64,000 bases of DNA from Bin55 sp965205545 (GTDB taxonomy: Bacteria; Pseudomonadota; Gammaproteobacteria; Pseudomonadales; Azotimanducaceae). Location of the stretch: assembly GCA_965205545.1 (NCBI GenBank), contig OZ242170.1, forward strand, positions 2,418,001-2,482,000, read 5' to 3'. A model generated the notes under the pieces. The model had not been told where the DNA came from. It did not search any database and saw nothing but the letters and a program-made list of their open reading frames with translations. This document shows, piece after piece, positions 53,058 to 62,269 of the stretch. The position numbers were made by a program, and so were the translations under genes. The first letter of the stretch is position 1, and each line of letters starts with the position of its first letter.

Positions 53058-54170
53058 CTAGCTCAAAGCAATCTTGGGTTGAATAATCCCTAGTTCGATC
53101 GATGTCTCAACGACTGATCGAACAGTGTCCTCCACTGGTCGGATAGTAGCTCCCAAAAGCTCTTTTGCCTTCTTGCAGTCATTAACCGTGTTCGACTCGA
53201 CGACGATTGGATCGCCATCCGATCGAGTCGTGACGGGCGACCCCAGCTCAAACGAAGGAAATTCCTCCCGAATGATGTCTTTGAGCTCCGTGCTAAGCTG
53301 CAGCGAGGAACGTCCGCCACTACCATGCATTACGTATCGTGGTCCACCTTTGGATTTACGGTGATCGACGTTAGATTCCGCCGCAAGCCGATGAGCTTTG
53401 ACAAGGTCGCGAACATCGATGATGTTGTAATTCATGTCGTAGGGCCGTGGCCAGTTTGGTGCTTCCCCGTTGGCGATTCTGCCAATCTGCTCGATCCATT
53501 GACCAACTTGAGCTTTGAACAGAATAGGCCCACAAATCATGGCTGGATTCATAGTGATGGCATCCCACTTTCCACCACTCGCGTCGGCTGCACTATTGAT
53601 TAGATGTTCTGTATCAACCTTGCTACGCGAATAGGAATTTAGCGGATGGTTCCAGCGCTCTGGATCCACTTCATCCGATGCCCAATCTTCCTCTGTCCAT
53701 TCGTATCCTTTGGGTAGCCGCGCACCTTTGGCGCCAGAGACGGCGGCCATCGAGCTAGTGTAGACCAGACGACGGACAGATCCACTAGCGTTCACTGAGT
53801 CGATCACATTTTGCGTACCCACGATGCCGCCGTCATAGACATCTTGCGACACATCACCCGATCCCAAGGGCTGGCTGTTGCCGTCTGCTGAATTTCCGAG
53901 CACCGCCGCGACGTGAAAGATAGCGCTGCAACCTCTGAACGCATCGTCGTAGGAATGCGGTGTGAATAGGTCGCAACCATCTCGAATTTCTACATTGGGC
54001 AAACGTTTCAGATATTGAACACAGTCTTTCCCTCGCCACGACGAGGCATCGCGTATGCAAGCACGAACTTGGTAGCCGTGAAGCACAAGTTCTCTAACCA
54101 TGTGTCCCCCGGTAAACCCAGAGCATCCGGTAACTGCAACGGGTCCGTCGTGGGCTGCTATGGCTGGCAT
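53058..54170 (-). CDS. NAD(P)-dependent epimerase/reductase, DFR-like
   Basis: A 370-residue extended SDR. The Rossmann motif TGCSGFTGGHMVREL starts at about residue 14. The middle holds AVLGNSADG and VYTSSMAAVSG with the catalytic Ser, and the YSRSKVDTEHL block provides the catalytic Tyr and Lys. The closest group is dihydroflavonol-4-reductase/cinnamoyl-CoA-reductase-like. A strong AAGGAGAG site precedes the ATG. It lies 95 bases downstream of the dioxygenase gene on the same strand, so both may handle an acyl or terpenoid substrate. It ends about 85 bases from ileS. Confidence 0.87.
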   Translation of the reverse strand: MPAIAAHDGPVAVTGCSGFTGGHMVRELVLHGYQVRACIRDASSWRGKDCVQYLKRLPNVEIRDGCDLFTPHSYDDAFRGCSAIFHVAAVLGNSADGNSQPLGSGDVSQDVYDGGIVGTQNVIDSVNASGSVRRLVYTSSMAAVSGAKGARLPKGYEWTEEDWASDEVDPERWNHPLNSYSRSKVDTEHLINSAADASGGKWDAITMNPAMICGPILFKAQVGQWIEQIGRIANGEAPNWPRPYDMNYNIIDVRDLVKAHRLAAESNVDHRKSKGGPRYVMHGSGGRSSLQLSTELKDIIREEFPSFELGSPVTTRSDGDPIVVESNTVNDCKKAKELLGATIRPVEDTVRSVVETSIELGIIQPKIALS

Positions 54171-54264
54171 ATTCCAATCTCTCCTTTTCTATTGGTAGTA
54201 CGGCATTTTCGGAATGCTCACTTGCACGCCAAGAGATTCCCTAGTCAAGGCATGGGGCTTTGAC

Positions 54265-55302
54265 TTAGATTGCGGACTCCTTTCTTTGTTCTCTCGCCTT
54301 ACGCACTTCACTTCGCTCCTGGTTGCGTTGCGAGGTCATTTTGCCGTCGTGGTTCATATAGTCGTATCTTGGCCTGATCGTGGTGCGGCCGTTCGCCGGC
54401 TCCATGTCGAAAAGACTGCGGTATTGGTTAATGGATTGGCCGCCTCTTGCGCCCGGTTCTGCGTCCGCTAGCCGATCAAGATCCCAATCGTTCTTCCCGA
54501 AGGGAAACAGGCTGTAGACGTCCATTAGGCCTGCAAATCGAATTGGGTTCCTGTCCAATGCTTCCTGAGTCACCGTCTCGCGATAGGCTTCCTCAGGTTG
54601 ATGACGTCTGCGCATGTATTCGCACTGCAGAGTCATCCGTAGTCCAGGTGTCTTCTTGGGGTACGAGCCGTGCCAGGTGTGGTTGCCCCATACAACCATT
54701 GAGCCAGCGGGGGCTTCCACAGGCACTGCTTCATCTTTCCATTTTTCTGCTTCCGCAGGTGTAATCTGACGACGCCATTTGTGGCTGCCTGGAACAAACG
54801 AAATTGCTCCATCGTCCTTCGAATAATCAGTCAGCATGAAGTGCATGTTGCAATTGATGACTTTTTCGGGTTGTGCCTGAATCGCCGGATCGAGATAGTC
54901 GCCGTGAATTCCTGTTCTTACCTCACCTGGACCCTTGACCCACGCAGCACAAAGACTCAAAACGCAGTCCGTACCAAGTAGGTATTGAGCCAATCCCAAT
55001 CCAGCCGGGTTGTAGGATAGCTGCTCGAAAACTGGGTCCTCCCAAAGCATGAACCTTTGAATATCGTTGACATTTGTCCAACGTTTTACGGCCAACCCAT
55101 CCTCGCCATAGCGGCGAATCATGGTTCGCTCAAGAGCTTCCCGAACGGCTTGGCAAAACTCAGTTGGTCCTACCTTTTCCGGCGGCACCACGGTGAACCC
55201 AAAAGCGTCCAGTTCTGCCAAGTTGGTTTCCAGACCGATCTGTCGAAGCTCCGCATAGAGAGGAGCCACCGCACCAGCGGATTTCCAATCACCTATTTCC
55301 AC
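54265..55302 (-). CDS. Phytanoyl-CoA dioxygenase (PhyH) family protein
   Basis: A 345-residue Fe(II)/2-oxoglutarate oxygenase. The 2-His-1-carboxylate facial triad is visible: His133 and Asp135 in GIHGDYLD, and His211 in NHTWHGSYP; the 2-oxoglutarate arginine probably lies in GLRMTLQCEY. These enzymes hydroxylate isoprenoid or other lipid substrates. The C-terminal tail after about 320 is strongly charged (DGKMTSQRNQERSEVRKARE) and probably disordered. The start is GTG. It is divergent from the LLM gene over about 220 bases and may pair with the DFR-like reductase downstream. Confidence 0.88.
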   Translation of the reverse strand: MEIGDWKSAGAVAPLYAELRQIGLETNLAELDAFGFTVVPPEKVGPTEFCQAVREALERTMIRRYGEDGLAVKRWTNVNDIQRFMLWEDPVFEQLSYNPAGLGLAQYLLGTDCVLSLCAAWVKGPGEVRTGIHGDYLDPAIQAQPEKVINCNMHFMLTDYSKDDGAISFVPGSHKWRRQITPAEAEKWKDEAVPVEAPAGSMVVWGNHTWHGSYPKKTPGLRMTLQCEYMRRRHQPEEAYRETVTQEALDRNPIRFAGLMDVYSLFPFGKNDWDLDRLADAEPGARGGQSINQYRSLFDMEPANGRTTIRPRYDYMNHDGKMTSQRNQERSEVRKAREQRKESAI

Positions 55303-55520
55303 TTCTATAACCTAGCTCTGTCTCGCCTTTTGGAAGAATTCGGGAACTATTGGCGTGTCTTTCCCATTACTTATCTATTGCGCACCTGGCGACAATTGAA
55401 TTGCGGGAAGTGGCAGCCGCCGCTATTTTAAATCGAAAATCCTAGTCGGCAACTGCTAGCGCCTTGCGTTTTGCGGAGGTGTGCATAATCGGCAAGCCTC
55501 ACCCCAATAGCCAAACCCCC

Positions 55521-56387
55521 ATGAAATTCGGCGTTGTCCTTCCCCACAACGAGATCGGCACAGATCCAGAAGCCATAAAGGAATATGCGATAGGTGTCGA
55601 GCAAGAATTGGGGGCAGACCACATGCTCATTTACGATCATGTGCTTGGGGTCGATCCCAATCGTCCCGGAGGGTGGCGTGGAGCATATGACAAGGACGTA
55701 GCGTTTCATGAACCGTTTGTGGTCTTTGCTTTCATGGCTGCCGTCACACGAACCATCGAGTTTGCCACATGCGTTCTAATCTTGCCACAACGTCAAACAG
55801 CGTTGGTCGCCAAGCAAGCAGCCGAGCTGTCTTTGCTCTCCAACAATAGATTTCGTCTAGGGATTGGATCGGGGTGGAACGAGGTCGAGTATGAAGCCCT
55901 TGGCGTTCCCTTTGAGCGTCGCGGCTCACGTCAAGCTGAGCAAGTCGGGTTGATGAGAGAGCTGTGGAGTGAAGACAGCCTGCTGTTCAACGGACGTTTT
56001 CACACCATAACTCATGCTTCAATACTGCCTCGTCCGCAGCAGCGAATCCCCATATGGTTTGGTGGATTGGCTCCGCCCCTGCTTCGGCGTTGCGCAGTGT
56101 TGGGCGACGGATGGATCCCGTTGGGCGTTCCTAACGAGCAGTCTGCAATGGCAATTGCGACCCTACGCCAACACCGCGAAGACCATGGATTGCCGTGGGA
56201 GGGGTTTGGGATTCAGGCGCAAGCCCAATATCGTGGGGGTACCCCGGACAGGTGGCAACGGCATGCAGAGCGTTGGAATGAGCTTGGTTGTACGCATCTG
56301 GCGATCGCAACCCACAATGCTGGCAACTTGACTGTCAGAGACCACCTTGATTCAGCAAAGGAATACCTGGACGCTGTTAGACGGTAG
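55521..56387 (+). CDS. LLM-class flavin-dependent oxidoreductase, F420-type
   Basis: A 288-residue luciferase-like monooxygenase-fold protein. MKFGVVLPHNEIGTDP, YDHVLG, TCVLILPQRQTALVAKQAAELS and GIGSGWNEVEYEALGVPFERRG are typical of the probable F420-dependent subgroup (TIGR03619-like). The cofactor may be F420 or FMN; in this organism no F420 synthesis genes are seen in this window. The ATG at 55521 gives the family N-terminus. The MFS transporter gene starts 21 bases after its stop, so the two are probably co-transcribed. Confidence 0.85.
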   Translation: MKFGVVLPHNEIGTDPEAIKEYAIGVEQELGADHMLIYDHVLGVDPNRPGGWRGAYDKDVAFHEPFVVFAFMAAVTRTIEFATCVLILPQRQTALVAKQAAELSLLSNNRFRLGIGSGWNEVEYEALGVPFERRGSRQAEQVGLMRELWSEDSLLFNGRFHTITHASILPRPQQRIPIWFGGLAPPLLRRCAVLGDGWIPLGVPNEQSAMAIATLRQHREDHGLPWEGFGIQAQAQYRGGTPDRWQRHAERWNELGCTHLAIATHNAGNLTVRDHLDSAKEYLDAVRR

Positions 56388-56408
56388 CCCCAACGGAGAT
56401 CATCGCAC

Positions 56409-57659
56409 GTGGCGCTAGACACAGACGACTCGCAAAAGAGTACAAAACCACCACATATTGCGTTTCCGTCATATCTTGCGAGTTCGAGTTTGTGGGTTTC
56501 GGCTTTGAGCCTCGAAATCCTGATGGTGACTTGGATTTTTCTCGGTGTCCTAAAGGAATCCGCTGCCATTTACGGAAATGCCCGCGCTTTGATCAGTAGT
56601 GTGCCGCTTGTGGTTCTTCTGGTTGGTGGACTAGTTGCTGATCGAGTGGAATCGCGGCTTTATCTCATCGCAATAACGCTAGTAACAGCATGCGTGCCGC
56701 TGGTCTTGATTGCTTTTCTCGACGGTCTATTGGTGTGGCATGTGATCGCGTTTGGGATAGCCGTAGCGATGCTAAACGCCATGGGCGAGCCAGCACGGCA
56801 AGCAGCAGTAAATCGAATCACTCGCGCTGACATTCAACGCACGATTGCGGTCATAGCCATCGTACCGAGCTTATTGAGCATGGTGAGCATGTCGCTTTTT
56901 GCTCACTTGGAGTCCAAGGGACTAATGTGGGTGCTTGTCACACTAAGCTCCATTTTCGCGCTCTCTGGATTTGCTCTGATTGGGCTGCCGAGAATGCCGC
57001 CCGTGAAACGGCCGAAATTGGAGTTAGCAGCGGGCTTTGCAGCAGCATTGAAGATTCCCTTGGTGCGCGATTTGCTGGCCATGAATTTTGTATCGTCAAT
57101 TTTCAATGCGGGAGGCTATATCGTTGGTGTGCAGATCATTGCCACCAATGTCTACGGTGGTGGTCCTGCGTTTCTTGCATCGGTGAGTCTCGTCTTTTTG
57201 CTCGGAAGCGTCGCGTCCAATTTCCTGCTGTTGCTATTCATGCCGTTTAAGCGTCCTGGACAGATCTACGTTTTGTTGCAGTTCACTCGAATGCTCCTGC
57301 TAGTGTGCTTGATTCTTCACCCAGTTGAGTGGGTATTCTTGGCACTGATCGGGTGTTGGGGTCTCAACATGGGAGTAACGACCACGTTGATGAGGAGTTG
57401 TGTTCAAGAGCTTGCCCCTGAACAACACAGAGCTCAGATCCTGTCCCTATTGCTTCTCAGTTTCATGCTCGCGTCGCCTATTTCGTCTCTTGCACTAGGT
57501 CACCTCATTGATTGGACAAGTCCGTTGGTTGGTCTTGTGCCAGGTGTTGTTCTGTCGCTCGTTCTGTTTGTTTGGGGATGGAAATTTTCCGGGGTGTGGA
57601 ACTACCAGTCCGATTCGGCCGTGGGTTATCGAAGTTGGGCTAGCCGAGTGATCTCGTGA
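56409..57659 (+). CDS. MFS transporter
   Basis: A 416-residue major facilitator superfamily protein with about 12 transmembrane helices. The conserved cytoplasmic loop between helices 2 and 3 reads GLVADRVESR, and GEPARQAAVNRITR lies near the start of helix 5. This matches the multidrug/enterobactin-type branch (EntS-like), so export of a small molecule is the best guess. It begins with GTG and follows the LLM gene by 21 bases. Its 3' end overlaps the convergent hydrolase gene by 34 bases. Confidence 0.87.
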   Translation: MALDTDDSQKSTKPPHIAFPSYLASSSLWVSALSLEILMVTWIFLGVLKESAAIYGNARALISSVPLVVLLVGGLVADRVESRLYLIAITLVTACVPLVLIAFLDGLLVWHVIAFGIAVAMLNAMGEPARQAAVNRITRADIQRTIAVIAIVPSLLSMVSMSLFAHLESKGLMWVLVTLSSIFALSGFALIGLPRMPPVKRPKLELAAGFAAALKIPLVRDLLAMNFVSSIFNAGGYIVGVQIIATNVYGGGPAFLASVSLVFLLGSVASNFLLLLFMPFKRPGQIYVLLQFTRMLLLVCLILHPVEWVFLALIGCWGLNMGVTTTLMRSCVQELAPEQHRAQILSLLLLSFMLASPISSLALGHLIDWTSPLVGLVPGVVLSLVLFVWGWKFSGVWNYQSDSAVGYRSWASRVIS

Positions 57660-58501
57660 GCTACTAGATCCGGACTTTGCATGGGTATGAAGTGCGAGAG
57701 GTGGGGCAGGAATCTATCGTCTCCATTGGTGAACAAAAGATGAAGATCGGACCGCGTAGGTGATTTCGAGAAGTCAAGCTCTTGGGAATCGGGGTCTCGA
57801 ACTTGCGCCCGCATAACGACGACAGGTTGTTGAATCGTCTTGCAAAGCTGGCTGATGTCCATACTGCGCGACCCCATGTAAATGGATGCTTCAACTCGCG
57901 GTGGGCAAGCCAGCTCGTATTGGTCTGCAGCGGCAGAAATCAATCCCCAAGAGCAGTAGTCGCGTAGACATTCCTTTCTCCAGAGATTGAATGGATGCCG
58001 AAATTCGAAACTTTCGAACATTTCTTGTGGCGACTTCCACTCGTTGCGTCGACGAGATATTGGATGCAAGTCCACAGAATTGAGTTGCGCCGTTGGTGGA
58101 GTTGCATACGAGTCGGACGGGAAGATTACCGGATCGACTAGCACCAGCCCCTTGAATCGATCGGGATGGGCGGCGCAAGCTTGAATCAGACTGTGTCCAC
58201 CCATTGAGTGTCCCACTCCAATGGTGTCACGCAAATCGAGTTCCTCTGCAAACTGCGCAAGGTCTTTGCCAAATGTTGGCCAGTCGTAGGGAGTCTTCCT
58301 CTCAGACCGCCCGTGACCGCGCATGTCGATCGCTGTTACTCGATATTCAGAACCAAGCTCCGCCACAGTGGCATTCCAGCAGCGTGCGTGAAAGCCGGTT
58401 GCGTGGACAAGCAAGACATTGCAGCTAGCAGCTTCGTTCCATTGGAAATAGCAGATGTCTACGCCATTTATGGTTATGTGATGACGGTTTGGAGAACTCA
58501 C
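57626..58501 (-). CDS. Alpha/beta hydrolase, epoxide-hydrolase-like
   Basis: A 291-residue alpha/beta hydrolase. LLVHATGFHARCWN gives the oxyanion region, VTAIDMRGHGRSERK the conserved strand, and GVGHSMGGHSLIQ the nucleophile Ser near 96. The final His is in FLPHLSHFIP. The cap region (LHPISRRRNEWKSP) is short. The start is GTG. Its 3' end overlaps the MFS gene on the other strand by 34 bases. The substrate cannot be assigned. Confidence 0.85.
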   Translation of the reverse strand: MSSPNRHHITINGVDICYFQWNEAASCNVLLVHATGFHARCWNATVAELGSEYRVTAIDMRGHGRSERKTPYDWPTFGKDLAQFAEELDLRDTIGVGHSMGGHSLIQACAAHPDRFKGLVLVDPVIFPSDSYATPPTAQLNSVDLHPISRRRNEWKSPQEMFESFEFRHPFNLWRKECLRDYCSWGLISAAADQYELACPPRVEASIYMGSRSMDISQLCKTIQQPVVVMRAQVRDPDSQELDFSKSPTRSDLHLLFTNGDDRFLPHLSHFIPMQSPDLVAHEITRLAQLR

Positions 58502-58654
58502 TACATAGATCCTATGACCGACTCCCGGAGTGGCATTGCATTCCTGTGCTCAATTGTGTGTCGCTGGCTCCGATCAACGAGGGAATCCTGAATCTATCCA
58601 ACCTGCCACACGCAACCATTTGAGGAGGAGTGGCGCTATTGCGTTACAAGCGAT

Positions 58655-58680
58655 CGTCCGCTAACTCCGTCCGCTAACTC
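58655..58680. repeat. Perfect 13-bp tandem repeat
   Basis: Two exact adjacent copies of CGTCCGCTAACTC at 58655-58667 and 58668-58680. They lie in a roughly 200-base gap between two genes on the minus strand, after the serine hydrolase stop. A tandem duplication of this size is a good candidate for slippage variation. Confidence 0.8.
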
Positions 58681-58702
58681 TCAATAGGGTCATGCAGCCA
58701 TT

Positions 58703-59953
58703 TCAAGCTAACGATTGATAGGCGATTCGCTGAAACGTTTCCTGATAGTTGTTGCCAGGCATCGCGCCATGGTTCGTCACTTGAGTGAGTACAACTCCAA
58801 GCAGTCCCTCCACGGGATCCGCAAAGTAGTTGGTTCCAGCGGCTCCGCCCCACCCGTAGGTGCCGACTGATCGAATAAGTGGAAAATTGCCTCGTCCGTG
58901 ATAGGTGGCAACCCCTAGTCCCCAATGAAATCCCGGTCCAGTCATGGGTATTTTCATGTCGCCGGTGTGATTGCCGATCATTAGATCGACGGTCTTGCGA
59001 CCTAGGATACGTACGCCATCCAGCTCACCGCCGTTTAGCAGCATTTGTCCGAATCTCGCATAGTCTCCTGCCGTGGACAGCACCCCTCCGGCATCTCCTC
59101 CGCTACCGAATTCAACTCGCGGACCGACATGCTTTTCGCTAGTTTCTGCTTTGTCAATCTCAACCAATTGCATTGCGCCATCAACTTCTCTCGGCGTATA
59201 CATTGCAGTGAAGCGCGGCAAGGAACCTTCCTTCAAGTAGAACGCAGTGTCGCTCATCCTCAAGGGCTCAAATATGTTCTCGCCAAAGAATTGCTCAAGA
59301 TCTTGCCCGGCAGCTTCCTCCAATACCGCGCTCAGCACGGGATAGCCTGCGTGGTAGACGAACTGCTCTCCGGGATGGGCGTTTAGAGGCAATTCGGCCA
59401 AAGCACGTACACGCTCGCGATTGGGCAATCTTTCACGTTTATTGTCTTGCGAGTCGATCCAACCAAGTTTCTCCAGAGTTTCTCGATACTGCGTCCGAAA
59501 GTAGCTTGGGGCGAATGCCGGATTCATCAATCCAGTGGTATTGGTGAGGAGATCCCTGATTGTCAATTGCCGTCTGGCTCGTCGTGGGAACATTGGCTCG
59601 TTTGCCGAGTACACGCGCAGATCAGACCATTCAGGGAGAAACTTTGCAACCGGATCGTCGGGCGTGAGGATTCCGCGTTCGTAAAGAATCAGAGTTGCCA
59701 CGCCAGCAATCGGCTTTGTGTTCGAGAACATTCGGCAAAGAGTGTCTTTCGGAGCGGGGGCCTCTGTGTCGAAATCTAGAACCCCTCGTGATTCGAAGTG
59801 AGCAATCTTCCCATGTCTTGCCAACAGCGTTATGAGGTTCGGAACCTTACGCTCGTCGACAAACCGCTGCATCGCTGGGCCAATTTCAGATAGTCTGCCC
59901 TCATCAAATCCGAGTTCTCTTGGTTTTGCCAGGGGTAGTGGATTGTTGGGCAT
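58703..59953 (-). CDS. Serine hydrolase, class C beta-lactamase family
   Basis: A 416-residue penicillin-binding-protein-like hydrolase. The active-site SxxK is SNTK in CRMFSNTKPIAG (about residue 77), and the second-motif Tyr lies in FVYHAGYPVLS. The third motif is likely HWGLGV or the GWGGAAGTNY region. No signal peptide is present, so it is cytoplasmic; this family includes esterases such as EstB and simvastatin synthase LovD-like proteins rather than true antibiotic beta-lactamases. A clear AGGAG site precedes the ATG. Confidence 0.87.
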   Translation of the reverse strand: MPNNPLPLAKPRELGFDEGRLSEIGPAMQRFVDERKVPNLITLLARHGKIAHFESRGVLDFDTEAPAPKDTLCRMFSNTKPIAGVATLILYERGILTPDDPVAKFLPEWSDLRVYSANEPMFPRRARRQLTIRDLLTNTTGLMNPAFAPSYFRTQYRETLEKLGWIDSQDNKRERLPNRERVRALAELPLNAHPGEQFVYHAGYPVLSAVLEEAAGQDLEQFFGENIFEPLRMSDTAFYLKEGSLPRFTAMYTPREVDGAMQLVEIDKAETSEKHVGPRVEFGSGGDAGGVLSTAGDYARFGQMLLNGGELDGVRILGRKTVDLMIGNHTGDMKIPMTGPGFHWGLGVATYHGRGNFPLIRSVGTYGWGGAAGTNYFADPVEGLLGVVLTQVTNHGAMPGNNYQETFQRIAYQSLA

Positions 59954-60004
59954 ATTGGCTCCTAGGTCTCGTTTCGCGAGCGTTGGTTAGGCACTGAAAG
60001 AATC

Positions 60005-60652
60005 TTAATGAACGCTTTCAAGCATCCGTTTCACAACGTGGGAAGCGCACTCCAGCTGCACGGGTCGGCTCTTTCGGACTGCTTCGATGGCATCACGAAT
60101 GGCTCTGTAGGCCAAGTCGGCATCTGTGTTTACAACTACGTGGTCGAACTCATTGTAGTGAGACATTTCCGCCCTTGCCTGAGACATGCGGTATGCAATG
60201 ACTGCCTCTGAATCCTGTCCACGTGCTACGAGTCTCCGACGCAATTCGTTGGTTGAAGGCGGCACAATGAAAAAGCTTGTGCTGTTTGGGAATTGACGCT
60301 TGATGCTCCGAGCTCCCTGCCAGTCGATATCGAACAGCACGTCGAATCCGTGACGCAACTTTTCCTCTACGAAATTGCGCCGGGTGCCGTACTTTGAACC
60401 AAAGACCTCGGCGTGTTCTAGGAACTCGCCTGAATCCACTAGAGACGAAAATTCCTCCTCTGAAACGAAATCGTAGTCAATTCCTGGTTGTTCGCCTTCT
60501 CGGGCAGGTCGAGTAGTGGAAGAGACCGACACAACGAGTTTTGGATCGTCCTCGAGCAGCCTCTTGACCAACATGGTCTTTCCACCCCCGGATGGTGAGG
60601 AAAAAACGAACAAGCGACCTTCTACGTCGGGCGCAGCAGACCGGCGGTTCAT
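60005..60652 (-). CDS. gmk: Guanylate kinase
   Basis: Phosphorylates GMP to GDP. The P-loop SPSGGGKTML lies near residue 19-28, with TTRPAREGEQPGIDYDF for GMP binding and GSKYGTRRNFVEE, then DIDWQGARSIK. The 215 residues are normal. The ATG overlaps the yicC stop (ATGA). The rpoZ-spoT series that commonly follows is not there; a serine hydrolase gene lies downstream in its place. Confidence 0.96.
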   Translation of the reverse strand: MNRRSAAPDVEGRLFVFSSPSGGGKTMLVKRLLEDDPKLVVSVSSTTRPAREGEQPGIDYDFVSEEEFSSLVDSGEFLEHAEVFGSKYGTRRNFVEEKLRHGFDVLFDIDWQGARSIKRQFPNSTSFFIVPPSTNELRRRLVARGQDSEAVIAYRMSQARAEMSHYNEFDHVVVNTDADLAYRAIRDAIEAVRKSRPVQLECASHVVKRMLESVH

Positions 60653-61503
60653 TCGATGTTTTGAATCTGCTCGCGCATTTGATCGATGTAGACTTTCAAG
60701 TCGATGCTGCGCTTAGCCGCCTCAGGGCTGTAAGCTTTTGTAGCAAGGGTGTTTGCCTCGCGGGCGAGTTCCTGTGCCAGGAAATTTAGACGGCGGCCCG
60801 AAGGGGCGTCATCCGCCACTCTCATCTCGACTTCGTCGAGATGTATAAGCAATCGATCCAATTCTTCGGAAAAGTCAGACTTTTGCGCAATAAGTGCAAC
60901 TTCCTGTGCCAGTCTCGTTGCATCGACACTGGCATTCAGGGTTTTGAGCCGTTCATTGAGGTTTTCCTGGACCAATCGAGCCTGGTCGCTGCTCCTAACT
61001 CGAATCTCGGCGACACATACCCTGCAATTGCCAACCTTCTCGAGTACGAGTTGATATAGTGATTTACCTTCGCGTTCTCGGTCCGCATGAAACTTCGCGA
61101 GAGCTTCCTGAAAGCTGGCACGAACTTGCGCTACATCGAACTCTTGCATTGGAAGCTGTTCCAATTGGGTTTGCGAAAACCGCAAAAGGCTGAGAAGTTC
61201 CACGGAAGGAACCACGGTAGACGGTAGCTCAGCCAGGATCTCGTTTAGCTGCTCGCTGAGGTTCTTGACATCGAGTTGCGCTCCACGCGACGCTTTGGAA
61301 TCGGCTGCATTGGCTCTGAAGTTTACGTCGATTTTCCCGCGAAATACACTGCTGCGAACCGTCTCGAGGACTTCGGACTCCAGCTCCAAGAGCGCATGCG
61401 GCAACTTCACACGCACGTCGAGCCCTCGGTGGTTTAAGGATCGAATTTCCCAAAGATGGTTCTTGCATTCCACATACGCAAATGCAGTCATGGATTTCAT
61501 CAT
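60649..61503 (-). CDS. yicC: YicC-family endoribonuclease
   Basis: A 284-residue YicC protein. The N-terminus MMKSMTAFAYVECKN and the IRSLNHRGLDVRVKLP block match the family, as do FLAQELAREANTLATKAYSPE near the end. Known members degrade or process small RNAs such as RyhB. The E. coli gene is also near rph and pyrE, as here. It is the first gene of a yicC-gmk pair and is divergent from rph, with an intergenic gap of about 50 bases that must hold both promoters. Confidence 0.93.
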   Translation of the reverse strand: MMKSMTAFAYVECKNHLWEIRSLNHRGLDVRVKLPHALLELESEVLETVRSSVFRGKIDVNFRANAADSKASRGAQLDVKNLSEQLNEILAELPSTVVPSVELLSLLRFSQTQLEQLPMQEFDVAQVRASFQEALAKFHADREREGKSLYQLVLEKVGNCRVCVAEIRVRSSDQARLVQENLNERLKTLNASVDATRLAQEVALIAQKSDFSEELDRLLIHLDEVEMRVADDAPSGRRLNFLAQELAREANTLATKAYSPEAAKRSIDLKVYIDQMREQIQNIE

Positions 61504-61522
61504 GTGGAGATTCTAGCCTTCG

Positions 61523-61528
61523 TATAAT
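61523..61528 (+). promoter_or_regulatory. Candidate -10 box of rph
   Basis: A perfect TATAAT 30 bases before the rph start, within the short rph-yicC divergent gap. No good -35 hexamer is visible at 16-18 bases upstream. Confidence 0.35.
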
Positions 61529-61552
61529 CTTGCGCCGCCCAAACGCCACGGT

Positions 61553-62269
61553 TTGCGATTGAAACCCCTTCCGAGACCAAACAGTAGACAATGCGACGAA
61601 CTTCGATTGGTAGAGTTGCGTCGCGGCGTATCGAAGAATTCAGACGGTTCCGTTCTCGTTGGATTTGGTGATACGAAGGTGCTTTGCACGGTAAACATCG
61701 AGAGTGGAGTTCCCCCGTTCCTTCGCAATCGGGGAACCGGTTGGTTGAATGCAGAGTACGGAATGCTACCGGGCTCCACAAATACAAGAACTGATCGTGA
61801 AGCGACCAGGGGCAAGCAGTCGGGACGCACGGTGGAAATTCAGCGGCTTATAGGTAGGTCGCTACGTCAAGCCGTCGATTTGGATCGAATCGGGGAGCGT
61901 ACGATTCGCGTGGACTGCGACGTGATCCAAGCCGATGGAGGAACACGGACCGCTGCGATCACGGGCAGCTGTGTTGCCTTGCGGGATGCACTTGACAAGC
62001 TGAATTCAAACGCATTCCTTGGTTTGATTGCTGCGGTTAGTGTGGGTGTAATTCAAGGCGAAATCAGGCTAGACCTCGAATACGTGGAGGACTCGCAGGC
62101 CGATACGGACTTGAATGTAGTTTGCATGGAGCACAAGGGCTATGTAGAGATTCAGGGCACTGCGGAAGGAGCACCGTTTCCACAAGCAGATCTGGATACG
62201 ATGCTGAAACTCTCCCAAAAAGGCATTGACGAACTCTTTGAAAAGCAACGCCTCGCCAAGACTTCCTAA
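61553..62269 (+). CDS. rph: Ribonuclease PH
   Basis: A phosphorolytic 3'-5' exoribonuclease that trims tRNA 3' ends. The core blocks GSVLVGFGDTKVLCTVN, EYGMLPGSTNTR, EIQRLIGRSLRQAVD and DCDVIQADGGTRTAAITG are all canonical and the 238 residues are full length. The start codon is TTG (61553), with another TTG two codons later; no ATG is available near the conserved N-terminus. The stop overlaps the pyrE ATG by one base, so the two are coupled, as in E. coli, where an rph frameshift reduces pyrE expression. Here the rph frame is intact. Confidence 0.95.
   Translation: MRLKPLPRPNSRQCDELRLVELRRGVSKNSDGSVLVGFGDTKVLCTVNIESGVPPFLRNRGTGWLNAEYGMLPGSTNTRTDREATRGKQSGRTVEIQRLIGRSLRQAVDLDRIGERTIRVDCDVIQADGGTRTAAITGSCVALRDALDKLNSNAFLGLIAAVSVGVIQGEIRLDLEYVEDSQADTDLNVVCMEHKGYVEIQGTAEGAPFPQADLDTMLKLSQKGIDELFEKQRLAKTS

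Noticed and set aside
60749..61054. Long opposite-strand frames inside yicC and other genes
   Set aside because: Shadow frames over conserved genes: none has a family match, and their lengths follow from the codon bias of the real gene.
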